From Druceiella hillmani (taxonomy: Eukaryota; Arthropoda; Insecta; Lepidoptera; Hepialidae): a DNA stretch of 64,000 nucleotides. Positions within the stretch are counted from its first letter, which is position 1. Each line of letters starts with the position of its first letter. The notes under the pieces were generated by a model. The model did no database searches and was not told the DNA's origin. It saw only the letters and a program-made list of their open reading frames with translations. Position numbers and translations under genes: made by a program. Shown here one piece after another: positions 48,435 through 60,644 of this stretch. Location: assembly GCA_039881145.1 (NCBI GenBank), contig JAYKKI010000138.1, forward strand, positions 2,782,001-2,846,000, in the 5' to 3' direction.

Positions 48435-49365
48435 AAAATTAAAACCGAGTTAAACGATGACCTGAATTGACACATAGGATACATTGCTTTATTTCACGCC
48501 AACAAAGTCACGAGCAGACTAATCTATAATATAATTATTAATTTATTATTTGCAAAAAAAATTCTGAACAACATACTCATGGTTTTTAAAAAGTATGATA
48601 GAAAATGGATTTGGTAATTATTAAAATGTCATTTGATTCTGTCCAGACTTAAAATATTCCAGATTTGCATGTGACTAACTGCCACATAAACTTTATGGTG
48701 ACTGTGTTTCATATAATTATTATTTTGATATTGAAAAGGGAAAAACTATCTCAATTGCATTATTTATATCTAATGCATATTTTACTTTCACATTTTAAAC
48801 AAAATAGATTTCATATTCACTCAAGGAACGGGGTTTAATCTTGATTTCAAACCATTTTGGCACAAATTCATACTCTCCCTGGCATGCAACTTCAATAACG
48901 CTTAGCACAATTGAATTTCCGAATGGAAAATCAATTTGGAGAGGAAATTTAATATTGCAAGCAGTATGCGATATGCGGTATGTCTATGCGGGGAAATTTC
49001 ATCGAACGTGAATTTCGCAAGTTCGTAAATAGGTAAACAGTATTCACAATGTACTCATGCGTACGAAAGAATGCGATTTTATATGATTATGAATATTTCA
49101 GTCTACGCCTATTATTTACGAACATGGCTGTTACTACAGCTTGCTGATAGGGGCGTTGAATGGAGATGATAGTTGTGGCGTCTCTGTAAAAAATTAAACA
49201 TTTGTCAACGCCGTCCTTATTTATAATATATGCTGTCATTATTTTTTGTCACATCGACATCTGTCTATGGTTATAAAACGGTTATAATGTCAAGCTCTAG
49301 CAAACATTTTATGGAAATATTATAGAGTGAATTAATCCTATTTGGAGTATTTTCGAAGGAGAAAT
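48435..49365. other. Unannotated AT-rich stretch
   Basis: Nothing supportable seen. A mildly less AT-rich patch lies at 48860-49160. Confidence 0.5.
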
Positions 49366-49366
49366 G

Positions 49367-49369
<3 letters not shown>

Positions 49370-49410
<41 letters not shown>

Positions 49411-49424
49411 TATATTCATATATA

Positions 49425-49503
<79 letters not shown>
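49370..49503. repeat. (TA)n microsatellite
   Basis: About 130 bp of TA with tac, tca and ttta interruptions in the first half. Overlapping minus-strand frames of about 100 codons are artefacts. Confidence 0.95.
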
Positions 49504-49505
<2 letters not shown>

Positions 49506-49862
49506 GCCTTTTATCATACGAAATAAAATAATTATATATTTTCCGTGAGACGTAAGTTTCCAAAATTAATAGAATAACGGTATTTTGCGAGTATTTTAAT
49601 TCAATAATAATATTATCTGCCCCTAAATGAGACTGCATGAGACTATCTTCGTCCGAATTTTGCTCATAATTTAAAAAGCTTTAGTTTGGAATAAAAATAA
49701 CAAAGAATCAAGAAATAAATCGTGCAGTGATATATGAATATAATTTTATTTCAATTATGTGACCTAAATTTTTAAGTAATTCGGTTGGGAAATATTTTAC
49801 TAAACGATATTGAAGAGCAATGCCGCAAATAGGATAACAATCGATTATGATGTCAAACGTAT

Positions 49863-49865
<3 letters not shown>

Positions 49866-49957
<92 letters not shown>

Positions 49958-49958
49958 A
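49866..49958. repeat. (TA)n microsatellite
   Basis: About 90 bp of near-pure TA ending in tatgtatatatgtata. Confidence 0.95.
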
Positions 49959-49959
49959 G

Positions 49960-51845
49960 TAATCTAGCGGAATGTAATGAAACGTTATTCAAGAGTTAGT
50001 TTTATATTTTTAAAATACCATTTTTGTTTTTATGCGAAAATAAGTTTTTCTCCCAAAACTTTCAATAACGTACTGTTAGGTACTGTAATAAAATTATTTT
50101 CTGCAAGTTTATACGAATTCACAGAGACAGAAGATGCGATAATACACAGCAGGTATTTAAAGTGAATCAATTAGAAATAAAAATATAATCATAATAACCC
50201 CAAAGGGTCGGTTCATACATTTCGTATGAACAAATGCCAATAGTTAAATGAACGCTGAAAATGCACTAATGTAATAGAAATATATGCGTGCGTGCACTCA
50301 TGTAAATTTCTCTGTGTTTATGTGATAGCGTATGCGTGTGTTTGTGTCTGTATGTAAAAATTACTGACTAACATAATTTAAGTTTTCAAACTTTAATAGA
50401 TGATTTCATATTTAAAAAAAAATAAAGCAATTTTTTTAACGTATCACGTCACGGACTGAGTGTGACGACAGAATTTTGTTCACTACTCGGAGAAGATTCA
50501 CAAGTGTGCCTAAAAAAGTTTTAACTTCAAAATAATTATCTTTTTCTTTCAATTAATATTTTGATTAAAACTGATTTTTTCTTTCGTTTTAGGTACGGAC
50601 GCTGACTAATCACTGTACTCGAGTACAATATACACAACGGACATCTTTTTACCCGTATTGCATGTGAGTGTTTTTTTGTCCAAATATCATCTAACTTGGA
50701 CGTACGAGTACCAATTGTTTTATTAAAATTACTTACAAAAATCTTTTGGTTCTGATATGTTTTTACATAATAACTTTTAGTATTTAATCGTTTTCAACGC
50801 TCATTAGATAATACTTCTTCCAATAATTTTTTCAAAATATTAGGATTATCGTTGTGTTGGATCAACTATCCAGTGTTTATTTTCAAAGATCTTTGCTTTA
50901 TATTATATTTAATGCTCCAGCATATTGATACTGTTGACTTAAATGAAATTTACCGATAAGAACCGACATTATTTCTATTTTGTTGTTAATTTTTGTACAA
51001 CATATTGTAAGCGGTTTTTTCATGTGAATTTTTTTTTACTAAAGCGGCGAGATTTAAGCTATAATTTTCTACCCTTGAGATATGTAAGCAGGTACTTTGC
51101 ATGAGCATAACCGTGAGTATTAATCAATATGCTACTACGCTGCACGAACTATAACTTACAATTGGTGGCGATTTGTCGCTTGTTTGCAATGTTTTAATAC
51201 TATTTTATTAACTTTACTTGTATGTATGAATGTGTGCATGCACGTAACATTATAATGGAATTTTTCGTTTAAAGTTTTACCCACATACAGATGTACGGTT
51301 CATGTAAATTTTATACACGTGTCAAGAACCGACCACAATACAAGAATTTCATAACAAAAAAAAATTAGTTTTAGAATGAAAAAAAGGCGAAAAAAAATCA
51401 CGAAATATTTCAATTAATTTTTCTTTTGCTTCCAAACTTTTGAATTATCTAAATCACAAAATGAATTAACACGACACTTTTACGTGTATAATAAAATATA
51501 CTATACAAAAATTCAATTGCTTATTTGTTTGATCGCGCCAATTTCTGGAATCATAAACCCGACTTCAATCCCTCTGGTGGAAAGCACATACCTTGAAAAA
51601 ATTATAGATTCACGATTATAATATAACGTTACCATTTATAATGCGAGAGGAGTGATAAAGCGAAAAAATATTTTCTCAATAGCAAGCAATTATTTAAACA
51701 CAACAATATCAACATAAAAACGATGTCGTAAACAAGCTAAACAACTCCAGAAATTTCATATCCAATCAATTCGCGCCTTAAACCAACAGCTTGCATCTCA
51801 ATAACGCGATCGCATCTTTCTGAACGGACTGTCTCTTTCCGTCCT
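49960..51845. other. AT-rich stretch, no supported gene
   Basis: The interval 50285-50350 is an alternating purine-pyrimidine stretch (gcgtgcgtgcac, gcgtgtgtttgtg) that could adopt Z-DNA. Otherwise nothing seen. Confidence 0.45.
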
Positions 51846-51853
51846 AATCATCG

Positions 51854-52069
51854 TCATGGCGACTTTGCCCCCATGAGAGTCACATTTTTTGGATAACTAG
51901 CGAGGTCACCGACACGATTTCCGCGTATGGTGTGGTCGATCACACGCCGCACGGATCTGTCGTCGAGTGGTATTTTCCCAACGGGGATATATTTGTCGTG
52001 ATTGGATTTCGCAATGTGTAACTCAGTTCCTGATATCATACGGCCTTTATATAGGACGACCATGTGCAT
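51854..52069 (-). CDS. GC-rich 71-codon open frame, candidate exon
   Basis: I do not recognise the protein. The segment is nearly 50% GC and rich in CpG against a background near 30% GC, and it is open on the minus strand. It starts MHMVVLYKGRMISGTELHI, then has a basic/acidic middle, PLDDRSVRRVIDHTIRGNR, and ends NVTLMGAKSP before TGA. The frame extends upstream without ATG for about 13 codons to a stop, and ctcaag/agaatt at about 52092 could serve as an acceptor. Amino-acid mix is balanced (G, D, R, V, T), unlike filler translations. It could be a terminal exon of a gene whose other exons lie outside or nearby, a piece of a mobile element, or a recent insertion. No partner exon was found. 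Of the unsupported frames this is the one most like real coding sequence. Confidence 0.35.
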   Translation of the reverse strand: MHMVVLYKGRMISGTELHIAKSNHDKYIPVGKIPLDDRSVRRVIDHTIRGNRVGDLASYPKNVTLMGAKSP

Positions 52070-52074
52070 ATTGG

Positions 52075-53318
52075 CGGCGACAATTCTCTTGAGATTTATT
52101 TTATAAAACTTTGATCAAACCCCGAGTCATGTAATAACTTAAATTAAAACAAGTCCCACTTGTCATGAGGCGATAGTATGTGAGTATTTTGATGTTTTTG
52201 TTCATAAAAGCTTTTATTGGTTTGGTCGAAACTAGACATTAGTGGCAGTTACAATTTATTAGAAACAAGTCGCAAATATTATCTGACTCGTACATTACTT
52301 TTATAAAGTTGTGAAAGTGGAATTTTCAATGACCTTTAATATCGACCTTGCCTTAGGAAATATAGGAAAATTTATGTCAGATATTGCTATCATGCGGGTC
52401 TATTTTGTTTACTTCTGTGTCCATTTATTTATATTAAATTTACTTCCATATTTACTTGTAAATTAAATAACCTTAATATGATTATATTTTTTCACGTAGT
52501 ATTAATTTTTTTCATCCTTTCAAAAATGGCAAAATTTTTTTCAATATTTTCTATACATTTAATATTTTGACTAATCAGACTTTTAGATAGTAATTTAACT
52601 TTATGTTAATTATTGAATAGATATTTGATTTATTAAAATTTTAATAAAATATGGGAAAAAATATAAAGGAGTTATTTTATTAGTTATATAATTCATATTG
52701 AAACAGATATAACTGCACATTGTTGAAGAATCACGTGGGTCTTTTCATTATTTGGGCCTGATTTATCTGCCTGGTTGTCTTTTATATCTAAAATGTCTTA
52801 TGCACAATTAAATTGTTTTAGTAACCTAACGGATGATATTTGTTTCATATTCACAATTTCACAATATTCACAATTTCTTTTAAATACTTAATTCTTGGAT
52901 CAAATTGTTATAAAACTAAAAAATTGCTGTTTCTAACCTTTATGGATTTTCTCCAATTCTTTCCACTTATTATCTTTTTCTAATATTATAACATATATTT
53001 ATGCAAAATACTTCATGAGGATCGTTCAATATATTCCCCAAATCGCATGGAAGAAAGCATCTTCCAGATATATTTAGTTTAAAACATATTTATTTTTCAA
53101 TGTAACACTTTATATGTAACACATATAATGAAGCTGCAACAGAGTGAATTCTGCACATGGAACATACCTTAACGATAATTATTGATTTAGCTTACAGAAC
53201 GATAATAAACTTATAAAATCGGTATTGAGAATTTTGGTCTCTGTGCCTATCAGTTAATTTATTTTTCAGTCACACAAAGACTAGTAAAGAGATTTTGATT
53301 AAATTTGGGGTGGAAACG
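52075..53318. other. Unannotated AT-rich stretch
   Basis: Only a small direct repeat (attcacaatttcacaat, 52850-52877). Nothing else. Confidence 0.5.
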
Positions 53319-53322
53319 ATTT

Positions 53323-53395
53323 ACATCCTCGAGCAACATATAGAATGTTTTCGTGTTCTATATATTGGTCGAGAATGGAAATTGCTCGAGGATGT
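53323..53395. repeat. 14-bp inverted repeat with inner stem
   Basis: acatcctcgagcaa (53323-53336) has its exact complement at 53382-53395. An inner 8-bp stem (atatagaa 53338-53345 / ttctatat 53357-53364) lies inside the loop, giving a branched hairpin. Confidence 0.8.
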
Positions 53396-53399
53396 TATA

Positions 53400-54070
53400 G
53401 CTCTGCGGATATTATTTTATCTGATATTTTATTGCTAAGGTATATTTTCTAAGCGTCTTTTAGTAATCTTTATGTTTATAGCTATATTACGATACAGTAC
53501 TGTCAACGCAATCTATTTCAACCATTGTTAATATTTTTAAGTTTTCTAAACAATCGTCAAATGACTTTATGCAAATGAAGTCGAGGACACAGTCATTTAT
53601 TAATGTAACTATTACATCCATCATTTAATTTTAACAAACCTCGGTAAATATACGGTTTTTTTATTAAGACTTTCATTAATAGCTTTCTTTCATGAGTTGT
53701 GTTTAGGTTGAGTGGTAGATTCCTTCACATTAACAATTGTGAACGGAACCTAGATACAGTTGCTGTTTTTGCCACTGGTATTTTAGAGTGGATAAAGCAG
53801 ACCATTTTTGTAAATTTTCTGCATCACTATTTTTTAATACTTCCTTTTAGCCACCAAAACATAGATGCGTACTACAACGTTCCGTCCATATTGACTGAAT
53901 TTTCTTTACAGATTTATCGTTTACTAATATTTTAGGACAATTTCAAAATATATAGTTGTTGTGACCTCTTTGAATTTTGGTTAGTGTCAAACAAAGTGAA
54001 TGAAAAAATCATTATATACCTGTAAGAAATGAACCATGCCTATTACATAATCGTGAGGAGATGAATAAAG
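53400..54070. other. AT-rich stretch with chance-level frame
   Basis: The frame at 53699-53935 (78 codons, starting at GTG) is hydrophobic and shows no domain. It is within chance. Confidence 0.4.
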
Positions 54071-54071
54071 A

Positions 54072-54185
54072 TAATAACTGGAAAGGCACTATAGACGCTC
54101 AGACGTATTGGAGATGGATACATTATATGGTAGATAATGTATCCATCTCCAATACGTCTGAGCGAAAATAACTTCCAATTATCTT
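54072..54185. repeat. Perfect 30-bp hairpin, 9-nt loop, with extended imperfect stem
   Basis: The core arms 54096-54125 and 54135-54164 are exact reverse complements over 30 bp (starting cgctcagacgtattgg), with loop tatggtaga. Outside the core the pairing continues imperfectly (aactggaa / ttccaatt) to about 54072 and 54185. The size fits a small hairpin RNA precursor, but a perfect 30-bp stem is more regular than typical animal microRNA precursors. A recent inverted duplication is the alternative. Confidence 0.9.
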
Positions 54186-54189
54186 AATA

Positions 54190-57100
54190 AATTTCAAAGT
54201 TTCCTTTGCTTTAATTTTGTTTCCTATAAACATTTTTGCCTTTAGAGTCTACTATTTCTCTTTAAATTCTGCTAAATAATATCTCATTAATCATGCCACT
54301 TGATTATGTGCTCTTATTATTTTTTTTGAAGCTTAGATCAAGCTAAAAGTTGGCGTTTTTTCAGTTTATGCTTCATAAATAATGAATGAATTTTTTTTTA
54401 AATAATCTATTCATTAATCTACTAGATAATATTACCTCAGTAATTTCTTCGAAGCGAAATTCTTTTACAAAAGTTTAAGGTAATTAATTTGAAGATTTTC
54501 CAACAAAATAGCTCCCAGCAAAATTAAGAGAAAAGGTAGTTTTATGATAATAATATTGTTTACCTCCATTTTATGTTTTGGATAAACCATTTTAATTTAC
54601 AGATAATTTGTAAAATGAATTAATGAGTTTTATCACAATAAACATCCGATGAAAATGCAGCTACTTTTGACGTTTTTAACATTTTTAAGATGCTTAAAAA
54701 TTAAAGCTTAATACTTTTTCGTCATGTACGTTAATGTGTCTATCTCAGAAAAGGTTTGAAACTTTTGATAGTCTCTTACCAAATTTTAAATTTAGAGTAT
54801 TAGGTCCTTATTACTATCGACTCCAATAAAAAAGGTGGTTCAATTCGAATGTATTTTCTATGTATATTACTATACGTATTAGATATATCTTACTCTATTA
54901 GGCTGACCTTTTTTTAAGATGATAATATACTCCCAATGTATCTTCATGAAAAACTGGACATAATTTAATCATAGAAATTGAATATACACTAAGAATGGCG
55001 CAGGTACCGTGATCGAGTTTGAATGGAATAGGTCGACTTATAAACTAATAATAAAGTCTCACATTTTTTGTTATAAGTACGAGCGATATAAATATGTCTT
55101 TTAACAAAATCAGGATCAAATGATGAAGTTAGAAGATGATGACACAATCTCTTTAGTGACAAGGAGTAAACTCATCGAATTTGAATTCTTTTGATTTGTC
55201 TTGATGCAAGAAGCAAAGTAACAAAATAAATACGTGGGTAATAAATACAGATACACACAAAGTAATGAAGCAACTAAGTTATTATTATCAATGTTGATAA
55301 GTAAATATTTACAGGTATAAATAAATGTATAAAATATGAGTAGCTAAGTAATACGTACTGTTATATACAAAAGACAAGAAACAATTATGATATTTCTAGA
55401 CAGGTAGATAGTACATGCAGGTCTATATACGTTGTGAAGGTGTGTATATGAAGCAACTACGGTGAAATAACCAGAGGAAATTTAATATATATATCCGAAT
55501 ATAAAATATGAAGTAATGCATGAATAGATTTATATTAATTAAATGCCTCAAAGGTGTGTTTCAATTTTAATAAACGTAATATTGATTTTTTCGTAATTTC
55601 GTGACAATTGGGGTAACACAGGATATCATAGGTATTAAAGGTGGAAAAACTAAACTCTTTACCAAAAATACTGACATGTCGCACTCATGTGTGTGTGGGT
55701 ATGCATGAAGATGAAAATGAGGCACTGACTCGTAATCGTATCGATATAGTGGCATTATTTTGCAAATTCATTTTGTGTTTATAGACGATATTGAACTGGA
55801 AGTGACAATCATTTTCATCGATTTAAACTTTTTGGTGCGTTTTTTTCCAGACTTATTTTAAATTCATTCTCTTTGTTTGTTGAAACGTTTTATAAAAATA
55901 AAGGATCAAAAATTTATTTTTATCATTTATTTTAAATAATCCTTTCATTTAAGAAATATTATATTAAAATAAACACGTATCGGTGCAAGTAATTAGACAC
56001 AAAACCATGATAAAACTTAAACTTATCTTAAAAAAAATTACACATTACAATCACAATTATAAATTTGATTAAATAGGTGGGCAGTTCAAAACTGTCGGAA
56101 ATTAAAGATTATGGTAATATGTGATTACAACCGATAATATTTAGATCAAAAATAAAGTTGATTTTAAATGCTGCACAGTACTGTTGCTTTGGGAATTAGT
56201 TCCATTATTGCCTATGCAAAAATACACCCATCTACAAAATCATATCAAAACAGCTATGACAAAAGATTGAAAAATACCCATAGATATAATAATATTAAAA
56301 TCTCGTAAATTTGCCTATTTTTAATTGTGAATATGAACAAACTATCTCATTTTTTATGTTTTCTGACTATAAAAATATTATCTTAACCTTCACCACGCAA
56401 GTACATAGACTGTTAAAGGAATGAGACTTTCCATCACAATCAAACTTCCATCATACTTATCAAAATTATTGGAAGTAGATTGTCCGCCATTCGCACGATG
56501 AAGAAAAATTGCTTCAATTTTTCTTCGACACGAAATAACCTTCTAAACATAACATGCGATTGAGCATCCAGAATGAAGGAAAGATAGTATATTTTTCATC
56601 TGATATATTTTGTGATGAATAGATTTCGCATCCTTCGTTTACTATAAAGCCTTCGGCCATTTATTTTTCCTTATCATAAATAATTACAAAATTATTTTCT
56701 TAAATTTTTTTCAATTTCAGATTTAGAGATTTGAAAAACTTTTGAAGCCATTTTCCTTACTGAGTTGATATTATCAAGTAATTCGTAAAAAGATATGTAA
56801 GAAACAAAAGCAGTTCGTAAAAAGAGTTTCAATTAATTTTTAAATACATTACCATAATTTTATCTAATGGCATTATAAATTATTTCCGCTTTTGTAAAGA
56901 CATACATCTTATTGCACACGTAATGTTACGATTTTATCTTGTAACTTTCATTGATTTAAATATCTAAAATATTTATAAAAGGATTTTTTTACAATCAACT
57001 TTTTATCCTGCTAGTAATTTTTAAAAATAAACCCTCATAAATTAAAAAAAAGTGTAAACTGTGAAAACCCTTTTTACATACCTAATCTCTAAAACCATGC

Positions 57101-57460
57101 AATCAATTTGATGAATCTATAGCTGATCTACCCTTTAAAATACTAATTAAATTAAGATATGTGTTTTCTTTTATGCTGTTTTCTAATTAAAATTACATAT
57201 TTTACTTTAGATATCATATATCTCCTGTTTCATGGAAAACTTCAAGACTTACATAATTTATAAAGCTGTTCTACTCGTATATTTGAAACCAGCGAATATA
57301 GGCCACGGTGATTCTATCGGTCTGTACTACAATTCTTGAAACCATACTGAACAGGCGTATTTTCATGCAAAATAACACCCATCTTACGTGCTGTCAAGAT
57401 TATATCCGTCCTAGATATTCTATCTTTACCAATCTTTTATCATTTGTTGGCTATGAGTCT
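54190..57460. other. Long AT-rich stretch, nothing supportable
   Basis: No gene or strong repeat seen. Frames here are at most 66 codons. Confidence 0.5.
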
Positions 57461-57464
57461 ACTG

Positions 57465-57554
57465 AAACGCTGGGGAAACTGGATAAACGGGGCTTAACTC
57501 AATTTTAAATTTTTTTTACCGCTAATACAAGGTTTACCCTCCTCTTAAAATCGA
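57465..57554 (+). repeat. Dispersed repeat copy 1 (pair with 58981)
   Basis: A 90-bp segment with gataaac, ttaactcaattttaaa, ttttaccgct and cctcttaaaatcga aligns end to end with 58981-59070 in the same orientation, about 70% identical by eye. Probably a pair of old interspersed-repeat copies. Confidence 0.55.
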
Positions 57555-57559
57555 CGTGT

Positions 57560-58105
57560 GCAAGATTAATCCTGAATAAAAGACTTTTAAGTCAAACCAT
57601 TACATTACTTAATTTGGAGTAGACTAGTGTATACAGTCCCTTTCTATTTCTTGATAAATGATCATAAGTGACAATATTGCACAATATATGTTATTTGCCA
57701 ACAATTTTCTGAATTTTGATTTTTTTTTAAAAAATTCAAGTTGTCTTATTGAATAAGTTATAGCAGTATTTAAAAATTAGATGACATCATCTCTCATTTA
57801 CAATAGATACTGAACAATATTTTACTGTAAGCAAATCCGCGCTAATGTCATATTCTCGTTCGAAAGAACCTATAAATCGAACGTCTTTGCAATATTCGGA
57901 ATCATGGTGAAACGATGGACAATTGCTATCATTTAACGACCAAGTTACTGATACTTGTAATATTGCACTTAATTTACCTCGCATTGCCTTAAGTTTTGTT
58001 TATTGCTCTCATTTGTCCTAAATTCAACGAAGTCTGCCGTTAAATCATGTAAGTCATAAGGTCCTTAGAAACTTAAGTGTTATGTGCTACATAATATTAT
58101 CAACT
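57560..58105. other. AT-rich stretch with weak minus-strand frame
   Basis: The frame at 57787-57984 (65 codons, minus strand) has a balanced mix (WSLNDSNCPSF, DVRFIGSFEREYD) and lies in slightly less AT-rich DNA. It is chance-length, and no domain is recognised. Confidence 0.3.
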
Positions 58106-58109
58106 ATCA

Positions 58110-58110
<1 letters not shown>

Positions 58111-58152
<42 letters not shown>
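58111..58152. repeat. (TA)n microsatellite
   Basis: About 42 bp of pure TA. Confidence 0.95.
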
Positions 58153-58157
<5 letters not shown>

Positions 58158-58447
58158 GTTAATTAATAACATATAATCTCAACAATAAGTGAGTTAATAG
58201 TCAGCTTATTTAGAGCACATTAAATTAAATATTGCTTGATAACTGAACGAATCTAAAAAACGTTCCTTTGATATTTGTACATGAAACAACATGACTACCT
58301 TACTTTTCCACTTTCTACCGATTTTCTCTTAGTTATATGTTGCATCGCAGAAGAAATGCTTTATTGACGAAATTTCATTTACGATAATGAACTGAAAAAA
58401 TATTGTGACTTGATTTTTTCGAAAAATTCTCAATCTTCATACCTTAC

Positions 58448-58514
58448 ACAAAAAGAGGATGGCTATGTAACTGCATGTGGTTAACATGCAGTTATATAGT
58501 CATCCTCTTTTTGT
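58448..58514. repeat. 30-bp hairpin, 7-nt loop
   Basis: Arms 58448-58477 (acaaaaagaggatgg...) and 58485-58514 are reverse complements at 28 of 30 positions. Read as plus-strand RNA both mismatches are G:U-compatible or mild, and the loop is tggttaa. Geometry is very close to the 54.1-kb hairpin (30-bp arms, short loop), although the sequences are unrelated. Confidence 0.9.
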
Positions 58515-58980
58515 TATTCCTAAATCTAGAACCGACTTGTACAAAAATTACCCACTCTTCCACTGTATACAATTGCAGAGCACAAATTCATTGACACTAA
58601 AATACATGATGATGACACGCTGCAATGGGTTTATTTAAACATATCGCAAAACAAAACAAGGGTGTGTTTCGTGTAGGAATACATTTATTGAAGTATGAAT
58701 CCTTATGCATTGTAAATTAAGTGAATTTATTAAATAAATTTCTTAAAATTATTGACACGTGTAATGTTAATAATTTCATGGAGATCGTATCCTTATCAAA
58801 ATCTTATTGAGATTGAGAGAGTTTGCATGCTGAATTTGTTTAACTTGGTATTGGACGCACTACTGCATTTCAGCTTATTCCACTAAACATTCTCGGCGTT
58901 AGATTGAAGATCAAAAAATATATGTATGACTACACACAAAATAATGACATGAAATGGTTTTGTAGACGGGTGTCTCGACG

Positions 58981-59070
58981 AAACACGGAGGGAACTAGAT
59001 AAATAGAATTTAACTCAATTTTAAAAATTGTTTTGACCGCTTGACAATTACACTATCCTCTTAAAATTGA
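58981..59070 (+). repeat. Dispersed repeat copy 2 (pair with 57465)
   Basis: See the copy at 57465. Shared text is tagataaat, ttaactcaattttaaa, tgaccgctt and cctcttaaaattga. Confidence 0.55.
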
Positions 59071-59074
59071 TTCC

Positions 59075-60350
59075 TTGATGTTATAATTAGGATCAATGAG
59101 TATTTCTTTAATCTATAACTCATTTATTATTTTTATTAATACTCCAAAATTATTGTGTTTGTTACTAGACATTTTTTATGTTTACTAAGTACTCAATGTA
59201 ATTTGAAAGTATTTTAAAAAAAATCAATAATAAAAGAAAAAATTTAAGAAATATGAAAAAAGTTTAAGAAATGTGAAATGAAAAATTATAAAATAATCTA
59301 ACAGTATTTTCAGTCTGAACTATAATACAAATTTATTATTTCGAAATTTTCTAAAAAATTATTATGGAAAATAATGTTAGCGTAATAGCAGAATACATAG
59401 TGCTAAATGGATGTTTAAAATATAGTTATAAATTTATTAATTATCGTTTTTGTCAAAATATGAATATTTATGAATTATCGATAACGCGTGGGGAATCACT
59501 CCCATTTTAAAATCATAAATGTACCTATTTCATTATAGCTCTGTTACTAAATAAGCACACACACACACAAATATACATAAATAGGCTAGGTTTTGAGGAC
59601 AGGATTTCATAGCTCGTAATTTCCAAACAAATAGTTAAATCGTTAAAATTACATTGTCTGTAAAATTAAATTTTTCAAATACAAGGTTTAGTTAATTGTG
59701 AATAAAGTGGAGCAAGCCGACAAGCCTCTATTTACAGGGGCAATTAAGCAATTAGGAGTAATCTGCAGCATATCACACTTCATATGTTAACCAGATGACC
59801 ACCATACCACGATACATTTAGCAAAATTATAACCAATAGAAATTTAGAATATAAGAAAGCAAAGCTTACCCTAAGCTAAAATCATTTGTATAAATGTTTT
59901 CTGATACAAACACTCAAGGTGAGTATCAATTGAGTATCAATAAATGTAAAATGTCACTTAAATTCGTTTAAATCATTTAGTCACAAATCGGCGCGACTCG
60001 CTAATTTAAGTCACCAGCTGAATTTAAATCCGGTAATAAATAGATTTTAAAATCCTTACGAGCTCATTCATATTAAAACATAATGTAATTAAGAAAAATA
60101 TCGAATGAATAAGATAAAACTGAGAAGTTAATTAACAAGAATCTGAAACTATTGGATTGATGCTTTGCAACGCAAAAATCTGAAATAAGATAATAAAAAG
60201 TAAGTCCTGAAATTGATTGAAAACATGAATTTCTAAACGTGAATAGTTACGATTCTTGAACAATGGGTATTTCTGAACTTGAAAGTTTTTAAGGTGACCT
60301 GTAACAAAATAAATATATTTCAACGAAATGTATAAATACAGAATCCTTCT
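59075..60350. other. AT-rich stretch with homeodomain-type motif cluster
   Basis: No gene seen. At 59740-59765 the string caattaagcaattagg, followed by taatctgc, packs homeodomain-type sites together, and caccagctg (E-box) lies near 60012. A cacacacacac run lies at about 59555. Any regulatory role is conjecture. Confidence 0.25.
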
Positions 60351-60355
60351 TACGC

Positions 60356-60640
60356 GTGATACATCCTCATATCATCCCCATAATCGAAAGTTGTCCACGT
60401 GGGTGCCAACCTCCTACAACATATGGAGGGATATATGAAACATACCCCATGCTCGTCTCTAACCTGAATAAATGGATGTTATTTGAATGCGCAGTGATGC
60501 TCGATTCGAAGGGTGAAAATAGGAAAAAACCTTTCCACCATGTATTTCATATTGTAACCTGCGTTAGTAGTAGAAAGGTGGTAGGACACAAGAACGTAAG
60601 AGTAATTAAAAATAGTTTTTATAACTTTAAACGGTTGTAA
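60356..60640 (+). other. 94-codon open frame starting at GTG, less AT-rich
   Basis: The DNA is less AT-rich than its surroundings and open for 94 codons (CPRGCQPPTTYGGIYETYP early, GENRKKPFHHVFHIVTCVSS late). It has no ATG at its start and no motif that I know. A CACGTG E-box (60396-60401) lies inside. It could be coding debris from an element, a conserved non-coding block or chance. Confidence 0.2.
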
Positions 60641-60644
60641 TTAT

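Noticed and set aside
53699..53935. Hydrophobic 78-codon frame suggestive of a membrane receptor piece
   Set aside because: AT-rich DNA gives F/L/I/Y-rich translations by default. It has no ATG at its start, no splice support and no motif.
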